Shown piece after piece: positions 1-21,015 of a stretch of DNA of 64,000 nucleotides. The notes beneath the pieces were generated by a model. The model did no database searches and was not told the origin of the DNA. It saw only the letters and a program-made list of their open reading frames with translations. Each line of letters opens with the position of its first letter. Position 1 is the stretch's first letter. The translations under genes and the position numbers were made by a program. The stretch comes from Cucumis sativus. Taxonomy: Eukaryota > Streptophyta > Magnoliopsida > Cucurbitales > Cucurbitaceae. The stretch is taken from the NCBI RefSeq assembly GCF_000004075.3, contig NC_026657.2, forward strand, positions 558,001 to 622,000, read 5' to 3'.

Positions 1-292
1 GAGATTCAGATATTTGTTGGGATGCCGAGGTTTAGAGAATAAATGAAAAGAAAAGAAGATAGAATGTCTGGGAAATGCTTTTTGTGCTTCTGGTTGCTAC
101 CTCTTTAAGTCTCTACAACGCGAACCTTTCAAATGAAAATGCTCCTGATCTTTACATATACTCAAATCTTAAATTGTTATTCTACGTTTTTTCATGTTAA
201 TGTTATTTCTGTATGGAAGATGGCATGTGAACCATTTCATAAATATGAGTATTTTGTGGCCAAGACCCTGACAAAGTTACCTTACAATGCAG

Positions 293-1202
293 TACTCTGC
301 GAAGCTTTTAAAAAAACCTGATCAATGTCGAGCTGTTTATGCTTGCTCGCATCTCTTCTGGCTTGACGATCATGATAATATGAAGGATGGTGAGAGGTGG
401 GTTACAAACTTTACACTCAGGTTTTATGCATGTTTGTTGGATGTGATTTTTATAGCTAGGCAGTTCTTATAGCTGAAGTATTGGTTGCACTTTTTATCTT
501 TCTAATCTTACACAGATGGTGGCTGTTACCGGAAGGTGTAGACTTTATAAATACACTGTATTTTCCAAGTGTAGACATGAAATATTTAGTTTCTCTTGAT
601 CATTTTCTTATAGTTTTGAATGCTTGAAATTTCTCTTCTATTTTCATGCTTGTTGGAATAAGTTACTGTAGCTTATGGAACATCTGATGTTCTCTAAGCT
701 GCCTGCTCCGTTTAAGCAGAAATAGGAGAGTGTTTGTTAGTGAAATCTTGTCTTCCATTTATTCACTTTTTGCCTGATTATGAACCAGGGTGATGCTTTG
801 CCTAAAGCGTGCATTAAGAATAGCAAATGCTGCTCAGCAAATGTCAAATGCTACAAGGGGTAGCACTGGGCCAGTCTCTCTTTTCATTGAGATACTGAAC
901 AAGTAATCCTTATATTCTGTGATTGCCTTTTCTCATTTGAATATGGTTTCCTCCTTGTAGGTTCTTCATTTTTTGTTTTGTTTGCTTGTAGATACTTGTA
1001 TTTTTTTGAGAAGGGCAACCCGCAGATCACCGTAGCTACCATCCAGGGCCTAATTGAATTGATCACAACCGAAATGCAAAGTGATACCACTACTCCAGAT
1101 TCATCGGCAGATGCTTTCTTTGCCAGCACACTCCGGTACATCGAGTTCCAAAAGCAGAAAGGTGGTGCAGTGGGTGAGAAATATGAACCCATTAAAGTGT
1201 AG
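293..1202 (+). CDS. VPS35: VPS35 retromer subunit, C-terminal exons (partial)
   Basis: This is the 3' end of the vacuolar protein sorting 35 gene, the large alpha-solenoid subunit of retromer that binds VPS26 and VPS29 and recycles vacuolar sorting receptors from endosomes. Three exons are visible: 293-396, 789-902 and 992-1202, all with GT-AG introns and matching phase. They read KKPDQCRAVYACSHLFW, then LKRALRIANAAQQMSNATRG, then NKYLYFFEKGNPQI, and stop after EKYEPIKV. These blocks are characteristic of plant VPS35. The first visible exon starts in phase 0 at a Tyr codon after an AG acceptor, so the upstream exons lie left of the window; bases 1-292 look like intron. It is the only plus-strand gene and is convergent with the ROP gene. 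Family identity is sure; which VPS35 paralogue cannot be told. Confidence 0.93.
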
Positions 1203-1988
1203 CTGAATTGGGATGCTTAGTTGATTATCGCCATGATTGACAATATTTTACGGCCAGTTTTTGTTGGCTCACCTTATAGGCTGAGGGTTGGTTAATCTAG
1301 TCTGGTTATATTTATCCGAAGGAGAGCCGGTTTGCTGAATATACCGCTCCTTTGGTTTCGGTTTCCAGTTAGCTTCTTGCTTCTTTGCTATACAAAATGT
1401 CCCAAGATTCTAATTTAAAGAGTTCCAAGCTTCCTTCCCCGTTCAGTAGAATGTGAGACAATAGTTGAGAAAAATGACTTTCATCGTTTCTCTATTATGT
1501 AAAATCTGATTCTCTAGTATAAGTCTTCATTGCTTTTCTGCTCTGAAATCTCAGAGACTGATACAAATTACTGGCCGTTTTTCGAGTTGTTCTTTTGGCA
1601 TGCTCGTCTGACTTTTTGAGGCATTTGTGCATATTTTGGAACTAAACTTCAGTATTGAATTCCAAAGATATATATATAATAAATTCCAGATTCTCGTGTC
1701 TTTGCATTTTGGAAATCTTACATTCAAGAGATTATGATGTGTTTTGTTTGAAACCATCTTGACTATCTATTTCTCTGGATCATTTTTTCATGTTGATGGT
1801 GTATTCATGGGCCTTCAAATACCATGTTCTTCATCCTTTCGATATCTTGTATTAATTATTGAAAGAAAGAAATATCTCCAATCTTCGAAGATATGCTTCC
1901 CGGTAACCTCAACCTTCAAAAGTAATATAAAAATAACATCTACTTACATCTCATTTTGGTCTTGTAAAAGTAGAAAAGTAAGATGAAT

Positions 1989-2107
1989 AAAAGTATTTAT
2001 GAAATATAGTAAAATAGTAGACTCTATCTAACACAAATCTATCAAAGACAAATGATAGTCTATCACATATAGATTGTGATACTTTACTATTCTATAAATA
2101 CTTTTAT
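1989..2107. repeat. Small foldback (MITE-like) repeat
   Basis: The left arm (1989-2017, AAAAGTATTTATGAAATATA) is an imperfect reverse complement of the right arm (2080-2107). The loop holds short ATGATAG/CTATCA steps as in the other foldbacks of this window (41893, 47546, 54914 and the core of 16471-17037). It has no coding capacity. Assignment to one family is by eye. Confidence 0.55.
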
Positions 2108-3152
2108 CAATTGTCATTCAAAATTGTTTCTTTTATATATACAAGTAAAATTCAATAAATGGAAATGAAGATAAACGTGTGAGCAAAATATTTCAAGAGA
2201 TCGTACTCATTTCTTTTTCTTGTAATATTTAGATATAGTAATACTAACATTTAAAATATAATTAGTGTTAATAAATTTTGTATAACCATAAAATTGCCCT
2301 TTGACAATCTATAAGTTTGCTTTTATGAGCATATGGGTTTGGTTTCAAATTCAAATGTTGATTGTCCACTTGAGTTGCAAAAATAGCAGCAAACAATGTT
2401 TTGAAAGAGTTAGTTTAATTTGTTTGTTTTTTTTTTAATCTTAGAGTTTCTTAACATGTATGATAATTGTGTTCATTTTTTTAAACTTGAAGTTCATGGA
2501 CAGAAGTTTGCCATTTCCTTACATTCATTGCGTAGCCATCTTTGCAACATTAGAACAAGTTTAAGAGTACTTAGTGAATATGAAATGATATTCAAAACCA
2601 CTCACAAATATGGTTTAGATCGTTCTTTCTATTTTATGTTGTCTAAATATCAAATTAACTTTAGTGATTATTGATTTTAAATAAGACAATGAATTTAACA
2701 ATTTAAAAATAATTTCCAAACATACAATTATGAAAAGATAACTCGAATCTTTTTTTTTCTTTTCTGTTTAATGAAGTGTTATATAAGCAGTTTAAAAAAA
2801 AGAAAAACAAGTAACCATATGAACAAAACTAAACAAGAGTTATCCACAAAAAGCAACTTAGAAAAAGAAAATCACAAAACTTGAGAAGCAGTTGACAAAA
2901 TGTAATTATAATAAATGAGAACAATTGTTGAAGCATCTATGAGAGATCTAAAGGAGGAGGAAGTAAAAGAAAGTAAATCACATAGAACTTAAAAACTCAA
3001 GCTAACTCAAAGCTTGGGAGCTTCATTTGAAGTAGAAATAACTCCAAAGAACTATTTATGGCTCTATACTACAAAACAAAACCACTAAGTGTCAAAGTCA
3101 GAATGCAAATTTATAAATAAAAGAATCCATCAATGTTTCTCTTTGAAGCACA

Positions 3153-3176
3153 CACTTGCACTTGCACTTGCACTTG
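3153..3176. repeat. CACTTG microsatellite
   Basis: Four consecutive CACTTG units lie downstream of the ROP stop codon, between the convergent genes. Confidence 0.85.
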
Positions 3177-3594
3177 CATTACAAATCCCCTTCCCCTTCT
3201 TCCCTCCATACATACACTTTTCAAAGCACATCATACAAACTCCAACTGCCCTTTTCCAAACACATTGCCTTCTTTCTTTCCTAACTGTTGTCGCATTCCC
3301 GTATCCAAATCTCTATTAGTACATAATTAAAACCAAAGGCTAATAAAGGTCAGGAACATCTCGTCTTTTAATTCGATACCACGTCGTTTCCAGGAAAGCA
3401 GTAACAAACTACCCGTTGATGCTTCACAGAGATTGCGAGTATTGCGGGACAGAAAAATAAATCAGACTTTTAGGCTACTACAGAATCAAAAGGAAAGATA
3501 GAAAAAGAAAAAAAAAAAGTAAAAAGAAAAAGAAAAGATGAGAGAATACAGACAGACAAAGGGTGGTGTCATGTTTTCACAACTAGAATTTTGC

Positions 3595-12212
<8,618 letters not shown>

Positions 12213-14603
12213 GAATGGGATTGTTTGGGAGAGAATTAAGGCGGCGGAAATGGGTCAGAGACGGAGAAATGGGAGGAGTTGGTGGAGAAATGAGGCATTT
12301 GTGAGGAAGAAGAAGGGGAAGAACGAAGAGGGGATGTGCGTTGTTGGCTTCAGTGGTGGCGGGCGGGTTAGGTGGGGGCGGGTTGGTGAGGAAGTTACCA
12401 ATATATCGCGATAATTTGATGATTGTGAGATGAGATATATTGAGAATTTAACCCAAACCAAAAATTTGTTTTTAGGTTAAATTAAATATATGGAAATGAA
12501 ATAGTCTCTAATCTTTTCAATCATTTTCAATTTCAAATTTAGGTCACATTTAACCCATAGGTAATAAATCAAATGTAATACAATAAAAGCAAATTCATTT
12601 CATTTTACTTTCTGACATGCTGCCTTGTAAAACTCACCTCTATATATAGCCCTCCTTCTCTCATTTGGTATGATCCCAAAATACTTTTTCTTACAATTTT
12701 CTCTAAAAAGATTTCGTTCTATTTTTCTTTTCGAGCAAAGTCATTGAACAAGTGTTGGTTTCTTTTATTAGTTTTTCTGAAAGAACAAAAAAAGCGGTGT
12801 ACAAAGGATCAAAGAATATGGAGAAGGCGAAGATTAGAGGTTGAGAGCCGGGCAGCAAAGTAGGTTTTCAAGGTTAGACCTAAAGCGAGAACTAATAAGC
12901 AGAGTAGGCTTTCAGGGAAGGTGGAAATCAGTGGAATCACAAATAAGTAAATAAAGACAATTAGCTCCTTTCGCGGATAGCTTCCCTAAATCCAGTCTCT
13001 CATAGACAAAAGACTTTCTTAGGCGCGTCCTCCTTTCCCCGATTGGTCGAGCAATCCAGGGGACTAGGAGGCTGTGGTAGGAGCTCTTCTTCTTTAATAA
13101 GTTCTTTTTGAAAAATTGTATTCTTAAATCAGTCTTTTTATCATGGAGATGACGTGACAATACCAAATTGTTTGTCTACCGAGTAGAGTCGCATATCACC
13201 CAAAATATCTTAAAGTCGCGATTTCGTCTACATCTAAACAAGTTTCTCTTTACAGTTAGGCATTCAATCTAGAAGTTCACTTGTCTTGACGTTTTGTCTA
13301 AGCGTCTACGAGTGGCAGACCAAGTTCCAAGCGTCATCTGATCTAGGCATTCAAACTTCCAAATCTCTATTGTTGCTTTTAGTACCTGCCTCCCTGCATT
13401 CACTAGTACCAGTTCTAGCATGTAGTCATAATGTATATGTGACCCATTTTCAAGTTTGTAAACAAACCCTACATAAATTTGGCGAGAATCTAACTAAAAT
13501 CGAAGATATCGTTTATTATGTTAAATAAATTGAATGACCAATAATGATTCTTAATTTTTTTAATATTTCATCGACCAAAAACTTAATGCATTAGAAGTGA
13601 TTTTGAAATAGTTAAAATAAATTTGATTTTGGTTCTCATTTTATGGGAGAATTTTTAGAATGGGTCGTTAGAGAAAAAAATAAATAAAAGAGAAAGAACC
13701 AACATAACATGCAATGCAATGGCCCCCCTAACATTTTAATAATTTCAACTTTGAAGTGCTCTTTCTATTGGCCTTTTGCTTTTATTGATTTTGATCCTTT
13801 CCAACAATTTATTTGCCACCCATGTTTTTGGCTTTACTATCAATCTTATTTGGCACATGTTATATTTCGAGGGTTTTTTCAAATAATATCACTAAGTACT
13901 TAAATATTAAAATATATATAGAAGACTCAATCGTTGGATTTTACGTGACTTCATATATAAAACGATCTCTTCGATGATGAGCTTTCTCTAATGTTCAACT
14001 AGACCATAGTTATCCCTTACACATATATCTATTTTTAATCTAGTTGATTACAAGAAGCAATTGACAAGTAGTGAAAAAGACAATCTATTAATTGTCTATC
14101 AAATTCTCTTGTTGGCAATAAGACCGACAAGTATACACTTTTTTTATTTAATTTAAAACGAATACAAAAAATCAAATACACTATCTTGCATTCAATAACT
14201 TACTTTTTTTTTCCTTTCTAACCATAAGTAGGGTCGGAGAATTGAATTGAGAGATGTTTTAGATGCAAGAAAACAAACAATCACAACTTGACATCCTCTG
14301 ACCAAAGGATAAGATTTCTGATATCAGACAAATAACAAGAAATTAACTGATTGGGAGAATTGAAAAAAAACCAAGAAACTGTGTAGACCCATAAGATATA
14401 CAGAGGTCAAGATATGAGCCGCACTATTCCAATCTCAATGAATAATAAACGTGATACTGAGGTTGATAGTACATCTTTTATACTAATCAAACTATAATAC
14501 TCATAGCTCATATCATAACCGAAAACACATTACAATGTCAATACAATGTGGTGACATTGATGAATAATTATACACACATATATTTTGTGTGTGATGAACA
14601 TAA
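12213..14603. other. Intergenic region with a less AT-rich patch
   Basis: The part next to 12212 is the leader/promoter of the dehydroquinate synthase gene and is G-rich on the plus strand. About 12640-13530 is less AT-rich than its surroundings and carries a TATATATAG box and short internal repeats such as AGTAGGTTTTC/AGTAGGCTTTC; it could be a worn transposable-element remnant, but no coding domain or paired ends are seen. The remainder is AT-rich, with the 3' UTR of the methyltransferase gene near 14600. Confidence 0.45.
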
Positions 14604-15942
14604 TTAATTTCTAAGCAAAGAAACAACCAAACTAACATGCTCCACTTCTTTAGTATCAGCTTCCATGATTTGTGTAAATCTCTTAAACAATGGGTCAATA
14701 ATATGATCTCCAAAGTGGGCTCTAATCATAGATTCATTGACAGCTTGAATGGCCTTTGCCATTTGTTGAGTTGTTTTTGATCTTTCATAACTTTCACCTT
14801 CTTTATTCACACCATCCCATGCCAAAGCAATTATCTCCAAATTCTCTATTTTGAATGAACCTTCCTTCTCTATCTCTCTTCTCACATCCTCCACATATGG
14901 TTCATAGTATGGAGTGTTGTAGTTGTCTAACTCTTCCTCCTCAATTAGTCCCTATTTAACATACAATGGTTCTTAGGTTACTTTCAAGTCTACTTCATTT
15001 TAGTCCTTCAAAACATCTCTATCTTAGTAATGTATATGAACTTGAAGAGTTGAAATGAGTATTGTTATTAGTACTGTGATGTATAGGGATAGTACCTGAT
15101 GGAGTAGATGTTGAAAAGCAAGACCCAAATAATCCCAAAGAAGGCAAGATTCATCGGGGCAAGGATCTGGTTGTCTTCTTCCTCTAAAAGTTAAAACCAT
15201 TCTCCCTCCATTCACAACTTCTTTTGATCTTGACTTCAAGAAACAATTGAAATCCTTCTTGAATTGACCATAATAAGCTTCTATCACTTCACTTGGACTT
15301 GTTTTTGATATGAATATCTTCCCTTTGTTCCTTATTCTTCCATTTCCTTTCTCACTCTTTAGCTCTGGTGGTACCTGTTTTCAACTTCTTAATCTTCATT
15401 CATTCATTCACATACAAAGCAGAGTAGTATTTGATTGAGAAACAAACCTGAGAAAGCCAATGAAGACTTGAAGAAGAATGCACAAAATGAAGACTCTTAC
15501 AAGGAAACAATCTTCCGTAGAAAGATCCGGGGACTCCAGCAATAAAACACTCACCTAATCCCAACATTCCGCCTTTCTTCTCTCTCAAATTTTCACAAAA
15601 TTTCGACAATCCTCTAAAAACAGAGTTGAAATCATTCTCCGCCAAATCGTTCAAAAACACCATCAACTCCGGCGTATCTCCCCGCCACCGCCGGTGAATC
15701 ACGTTCACGATTTCCGAGATCGCGAACAGCGCGTTCGGTCCTGAAGAACAGCCGAGATCAGCAACGGCGATTGAGGTTGGCAAATCTCCGGCACATAAGG
15801 CGGCGACGGCGCGGCGGAGTATAGGGCGGGACCCGGATTGGTATTTGCTCTGTGAGATAGAGTTCTTGGCGTAGCTTTGATCACCGATTCCATGATTCAT
15901 TCTCGGAATTTTGGGCGTTGCTAAATTCTTGATTTCTTCCAT
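14604..15942 (-). CDS. SABATH family carboxyl methyltransferase
   Basis: An S-adenosylmethionine-dependent methyltransferase of the SABATH family, which makes methyl esters of small acids such as salicylate, jasmonate, IAA or gibberellin (or N-methylates alkaloids). Three exons give 373 residues, the normal size: 15448-15942, 15096-15374, 14604-14951. Evidence includes [12 protein letters not shown] near the N-terminus, SAM-binding [47 protein letters not shown] and a C-terminal region ending VSLLRN. The two introns fall after SLHWLSQ and after LLHQ, both phase 0. A TATA-like box sits about 60 bp upstream. MNHGIGDQ differs from the common MNGG-GD start, and substrate cannot be assigned from the residues seen. 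It looks intact. Confidence 0.92.
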
Positions 15943-16001
15943 TGGTTTTGAATCTTCTTTTTTCTTCTTGGAAGTGTTTAGTGATCATCGAGATTCTCTC
16001 T

Positions 16002-16009
16002 AATTTATA
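16002..16009 (-). promoter_or_regulatory. Putative TATA box of SABATH gene
   Basis: On the minus strand TATAAATT lies about 60 bp upstream of the SABATH start codon (15942), which would leave a leader of roughly 30 bases. Position and sequence fit; there is no expression evidence. Confidence 0.5.
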
Positions 16010-16470
16010 CTTAGATTCGTTTTAATTTTATAAACTATGGTTTATGAATATATAAATTATTTGTCATTGTCTAAGTTTCTATTTCTCTAACTAAATTAAT
16101 TTACGTGACAAAATTGGTTGTTCCATTTGGCTATGCCATGTTGACTAATACCACCATTTTTAAATCAACAAGTTTATGTATGATGAATTTATTACAAAAA
16201 TTGTTAAGATCTTAATTTTGTTTCGAAAATGATAACACTCTTAACATATTAGTATTAGTGCAAAATAAATAATAAAACTAATAGTTTAGAAATAGAATAA
16301 AAGTTTATAAATTTGAATGTCAATTTTAAAATAGAGTTTTTTTTTTCCGAAAATAGAAAAATGTAACAAACTATTTTTTCTAAATATTTTATGAAATTGT
16401 TCTATTTTTTTACCATTTTTCTTTTATTAAATTTTTTAAAAAATAACAAAATAAATTAAAATATACTTTC

Positions 16471-17037
16471 CATGAGATAATTCCAAGGAAGGAAATGACA
16501 AAAATAAGCTTTTAAGTCAATGAAGATTTAGAAATAAATTAAAAAGCTTAAGTCATTGATTATTACTTAGAAGAAGAGAGATCTCATTCATATGTTTGTT
16601 ATTAATTTTATAGAAATGTCGATATAAATATAGTTAAAATGTCGTTATTAATTAAAGAAAAATAATGATAAAAAATAATAAATTTGACAAAATATATATA
16701 ATAACATATAACAAAATTTTGAAATTTATCAATAATAGAAATCGATAAACTTTTATCATTATCTATCAATATCTATTATTGATATAATCTTAAAATTTTA
16801 CTATATGCTTCCGTATATATTTTGTCAAATTTATTATCTTTACAAATTCTATCTATAACGGGATTTTATCTATACTTATGTGGACATTTTTATAAAATTA
16901 ATAACTTATTAACATTTGAATGAGATCTCTCTTCTTCCAAGTAATAATCAATGACTTAAGCCCCCTTAATTTATTTTTAAATTTTCATTGACTTAAAAGC
17001 TTATTTTTGCCATTTTGTTCCTTGGAATTATCTCATG
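16471..17037. mobile_element. Long-armed foldback MITE
   Basis: A 567-bp element whose two halves are reverse complements of each other. The left end reads CATGAGATAATTCCAAGGA and the right end is its complement; matching blocks continue inward (AAAAATAAGCTTTTAAGTCA, GAAGAGAGATCTCATTCA, AATAAATTTGACAAAATATA), meeting near 16755. A homology break occurs between the outer arms (about 130 bp) and the inner AT-rich arms. It has no coding capacity, so it is a non-autonomous element. I could not find a convincing target-site duplication, so the superfamily is unknown; long inverted arms suit a foldback or Mutator-like MITE. The inner part shares its CTATCAATATCTATTATTGAT core with other copies here. 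Confidence 0.8.
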
Positions 17038-18940
17038 AAAAGATGCTTTGACTTCAAATAAAAATATTTTTTGTTCATGACGTTGTACCTTATTTCTCAA
17101 TAAATTATAGTCTCCATTATTGGAAGAAAAATATAAAAATTATACTTTCAAATAATTTTAGTATTAATGTATACTAGTTTTGAAATTATTTCTAATTTTT
17201 AAATGAATATTACGTCTGCTATGCAATAAAAATTAAAATGATAAAATAATCATAAAAATTTATTAATAGAATGATAAAAATTTTAGATTCAAGTTTTTAA
17301 AAGTACTAAATATGAAAATTACTCTTGGAAAAATTAGCTTAATTTTTTAAAAATAAAAAATCGAATAATTACGAAATGAAGTAAGTTTGAAATCATAATT
17401 TCATAATAAGTTAAATTATATTAATACTTCAACTTTATTATTAAAAAATATATATAAAAAAAAAGTTAAATACAAAACTATTAGGAAGTCAATACTAATT
17501 ATTTGTGTATTGTGATGAACCTAAATTGTTGAATATATATTAATTTTGAAAAGTATAGAATATCTAAAATATTGATTTTATTTACTATTGTCCAACACAT
17601 TATTTATTTTGTATGAAAATTATATTGTTTTGATAGGGCGGCAGAGGCAACCCAACCTTGAGGTAAAATTTATAATAATACCCCAAATTTAAAAAGTGAA
17701 TATAATATTTAGGATACTATATATAAACTAAATTAGAAAAACATATCATTATTTTGGCCCCTATTTATTTAATTTCACTCCAAATCTTAATAAATTAGAT
17801 TCTTTTTGTCCAAAATCGAGAGAGATATAATACGCTAATTTTAAAGGTGTAAATCCTAATAATTTCCAACACGAATTTTCACTAAATTGTTAATGAAATA
17901 ATGTAAAAGATTAATATTTCTCTTGTTGTAATAGGTGGTGATAGTATGGTCGTTGGAGTGACGACGACAACAACACCTAAAAAACAAGTTATAATAAATT
18001 AAGTAATGGTTTTCAAATCTAACTAAAGTTAAAGAATTTAAACCTAAGTCCAATATATAAGTTAAAATTTAGGCAATGAACAAGATTTTAAGATCTTGCA
18101 AATCTTAAAATGAAGATTTCAAAGCTATTATGTTTTGAAATTTAATAATATTTTCAAGACCACACATTTCTTAAAGTTTATATTTAACTTTTTAAGAAAA
18201 TAAAAGTTGAAATTTAGATGAACTGTTCGGAATAAATAAAAAATCATTTTCTAAAATTCGAAGAAGTTATTTTATTTTTATTATTTTGCAAAATTAAATT
18301 AAGGAAATCGAATCGTGGATAATAGAAGTATTATGTGGGTAAGCTATACTCGTTCTGGTGGAGCTTCTTGGTGCTTTGACCCTCGATGAAGCTATTCTTA
18401 AAAGCTTTTCAAGTATTCATCCATTCTCTTCGGATCAGACCGGATTAGTTCATTGACTTGATATTCAAACTTTTTCTATCTAAGGCTTCAGAGCTTCCTT
18501 TTTTATTTGATTTGGATAGAAGAGAATCTCACGAGGGTGGATTCCTCATTATTTACTGCAATTAGCCACTCCTATAAATTAATTGAAAGAAAACATACGC
18601 AAACTTTACTGATCATGGCAACCCTTTGTCAAATTGGCCTTGTTTTATGCTTGAATTCATTCTGGAATTTCCATGGGATCTTCAAGGAAGATTAGATCAA
18701 ATAAAACTCAAACTCTTACAAGTCTCGGTTCCTAAAAACATAAGTTAATTTATAGCATATCACAGTATCGGTAAGACTCAATTTGATGTACCTTGACACT
18801 GCAATGCTTCAATGGTGAGTGAGATCCTTAAAGCAGGAACAATAACTCCATGATAGCATTTCTTGGTTCGACGTTTAAGCGCATTGCAAAAACATAAACT
18901 TGATGACAAATTCAGGGACTACAAAAGATCAGATAAATGA

Positions 18941-21015
18941 TCATGTTTCCTTTGGCGGGGCTGGGGCCTTCTTTGCAGCCTCTGCTGCTGCTTTTTCTGC
19001 TTCGATCTCGGCAACAATTGCATCTATTTCAGCCTCCTCTAATTGTTTCAAACCATGTTCCTTTGTCATCACAGCAACCTCTATGTTCTTTCCTCCACTC
19101 TCAACAACCTAAAATTGAGTCGAGTCAAGTCAATGGTAGTAAGTCATTCAGTACCACACAAGAACATTAAAGAAATACATTCAGCTCACACATTTGGTAT
19201 ATTTATGGCAATAAATCAGATAGATAATGTTAACTTTGGACATTGAATCAACAACCAATATTCATAACAGTCTTTAGCTCGATTACTCATGGTCAGCAAA
19301 GTTAGCCTCATAGCATCAAGAACAAGTCATGTTTAAACAAAATTTGGCATCTAGTTGTTTGGATTTGGAATGTGTTTTTTGTTGAAAAACAACTTTTCCA
19401 ATTCTCCAAAGTTTTAGACTCTCTAAAGTGTGAACAAAGATCCAAAGGAACTTTTGAGGAAAGGATCAGGTATACAACCAAGGGAACCATTAAATGTGCA
19501 ATAGCTTCTTATAAACATATTGCGATTTCGACTGCTTAAAGACCAACAAATTGGTCCTCAGGATAAGGAATAAGAATAAACAATTACACCAAAGGAAATG
19601 GCCAAATCCTTGACTGCTTAAGACAGACCGAAGTACAGAGGGCTACTACAAAAACAAAAAATCAGCGTAACCAACAGAGGGAGGACCTACAAAAAACATG
19701 TTAGCCATATGCCCACCATTAAGAATTAGTCACAATACAGCCACAACTTATACTCTATCTTATACATTAACTGCAAACTAATTAATTTGTGAAGATTTCA
19801 AATCCTGCTAATTGTCAAAGTCTCATATAACCGATAGATGATTCAAAACCCACCACCAAACCATACAATAAAGTAGTTTCATGTAAACGAACTACTGAAT
19901 TCAATCAAGGAATACAAAACGTATATTGTAGACACTACACCTCCCTCAAGTTTATTTATCTTGTAATCTACTTTCTACCAATATTTTGAAAAACCAACCC
20001 AAACTTTTATTCATTAAACGACCATACTAAGAAAATTGAAAAAAGCATAAATTTAAAAAACAGAAAACTTAAAAATGGAATTGTTATCAAACGGTGCCTA
20101 AACTCTGAAAAATTCATTCTGCAGTAGAGTAAATCTACTTGAAATATGATGAAGCAAAGACAAGCGGAAGAGGAAAATTCTACTAACAAAGTGCAAGCAA
20201 ATAACAGAGAAATGCCATAACAACTTGCCTCAAGCAATGCACGGATAGCAAGCTTCACAGTTTCTTGCCCAGAAGTCTCTTTATAGTTCTTCTCAAGAAA
20301 TTCTCTAATAGAATTTGAATTTCTACCGGTTGCATTTGCTTTCCAAGATGAAAAAGTCCCAGAAGGATCTGTCTGATACAATGATGGAGTACCAGTGTAA
20401 GGATCAAAGCCAATAATCAAAGTGGAAAGCCCGAATGGCCTCACTCCACCACTCTGTGTGTACTTCTGCTGAAGCCCAGCAATGTACCGCGTTATGTACT
20501 CAACAGTGACTGGATCCTCAACTGTAAGCCTATGGCTTTGACATTCAACACGAGCCCTGTTTATCAGAACTCGTGCATCTGCTTTGAGTCCAGCACAAGC
20601 AAGTGCAATATGATCATCAAGATTCACAATTTTCCGAACCGATCTGTAAAACAGTGAACAAAAAATGAAACAAACAGAACCACCGCCATTGCAGTAACCC
20701 TAAAATTCCAACCTAGAATTAGGTCAAGTTTTAAATCAAGCTCAATTCGAGAATCGGAGTGTAACCCAGTAAGTCTGATTCAACGAAGCTTGAAATAGGA
20801 TGAAATAATGGTAAAAGAAAAAGGGAAATCGAGAGAGGGGACCTGGAATCTTGGAGCTTGGGGGTGGATTTTTTCTCAACGCCGAGGACGATGGTGTCGG
20901 AACCGCGAACACCGACGGCGGCGTTGCCCTTACGGACGGCCTCAAGAGCGTATTCAACTTGGAAGAGATGACCATCGGGTGAGAAAACGGTAATGGCTCT
21001 ATCGTATCTGGCCAT
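18941..21015 (-). CDS. PAD1: 20S proteasome subunit alpha type-7 (alpha-4, PAD1)
   Basis: A structural alpha-ring subunit of the 20S proteasome core in cytosol and nucleus. Three exons give 251 residues: 20843-21015, 20229-20643, 18941-19108. The N-terminus [19 protein letters not shown] is the alpha-type signature, followed by [35 protein letters not shown] and an Ala/Lys/Glu-rich tail ending APAPPKET. Being an alpha subunit it has no propeptide or catalytic Thr. The second intron (20228-19109) must be spliced from a GC donor (GAG then GCAAGT) to keep [12 protein letters not shown] in frame; the only nearby GT would bring in an immediate stop. Intron 2 is about 1.1 kb. Identity is sure. Confidence 0.96.

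Larger units (their letters stand above)
1203..3594. other. Convergent intergenic region between VPS35 and ROP
   Basis: The stretch holds the presumed 3' UTRs of two converging genes and AT-rich DNA between them. A small foldback lies at 1989-2107 and a CACTTG microsatellite at 3153-3176. Short open frames here show no recognisable protein. Confidence 0.7.
15943..18940. other. AT-rich intergenic DNA with a foldback element
   Basis: This holds the methyltransferase promoter, the long foldback at 16471-17037, and AT-rich sequence up to the 3' UTR of the proteasome gene. A stretch around 18330-18700 is less AT-rich but shows no coding exon. Confidence 0.6.
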
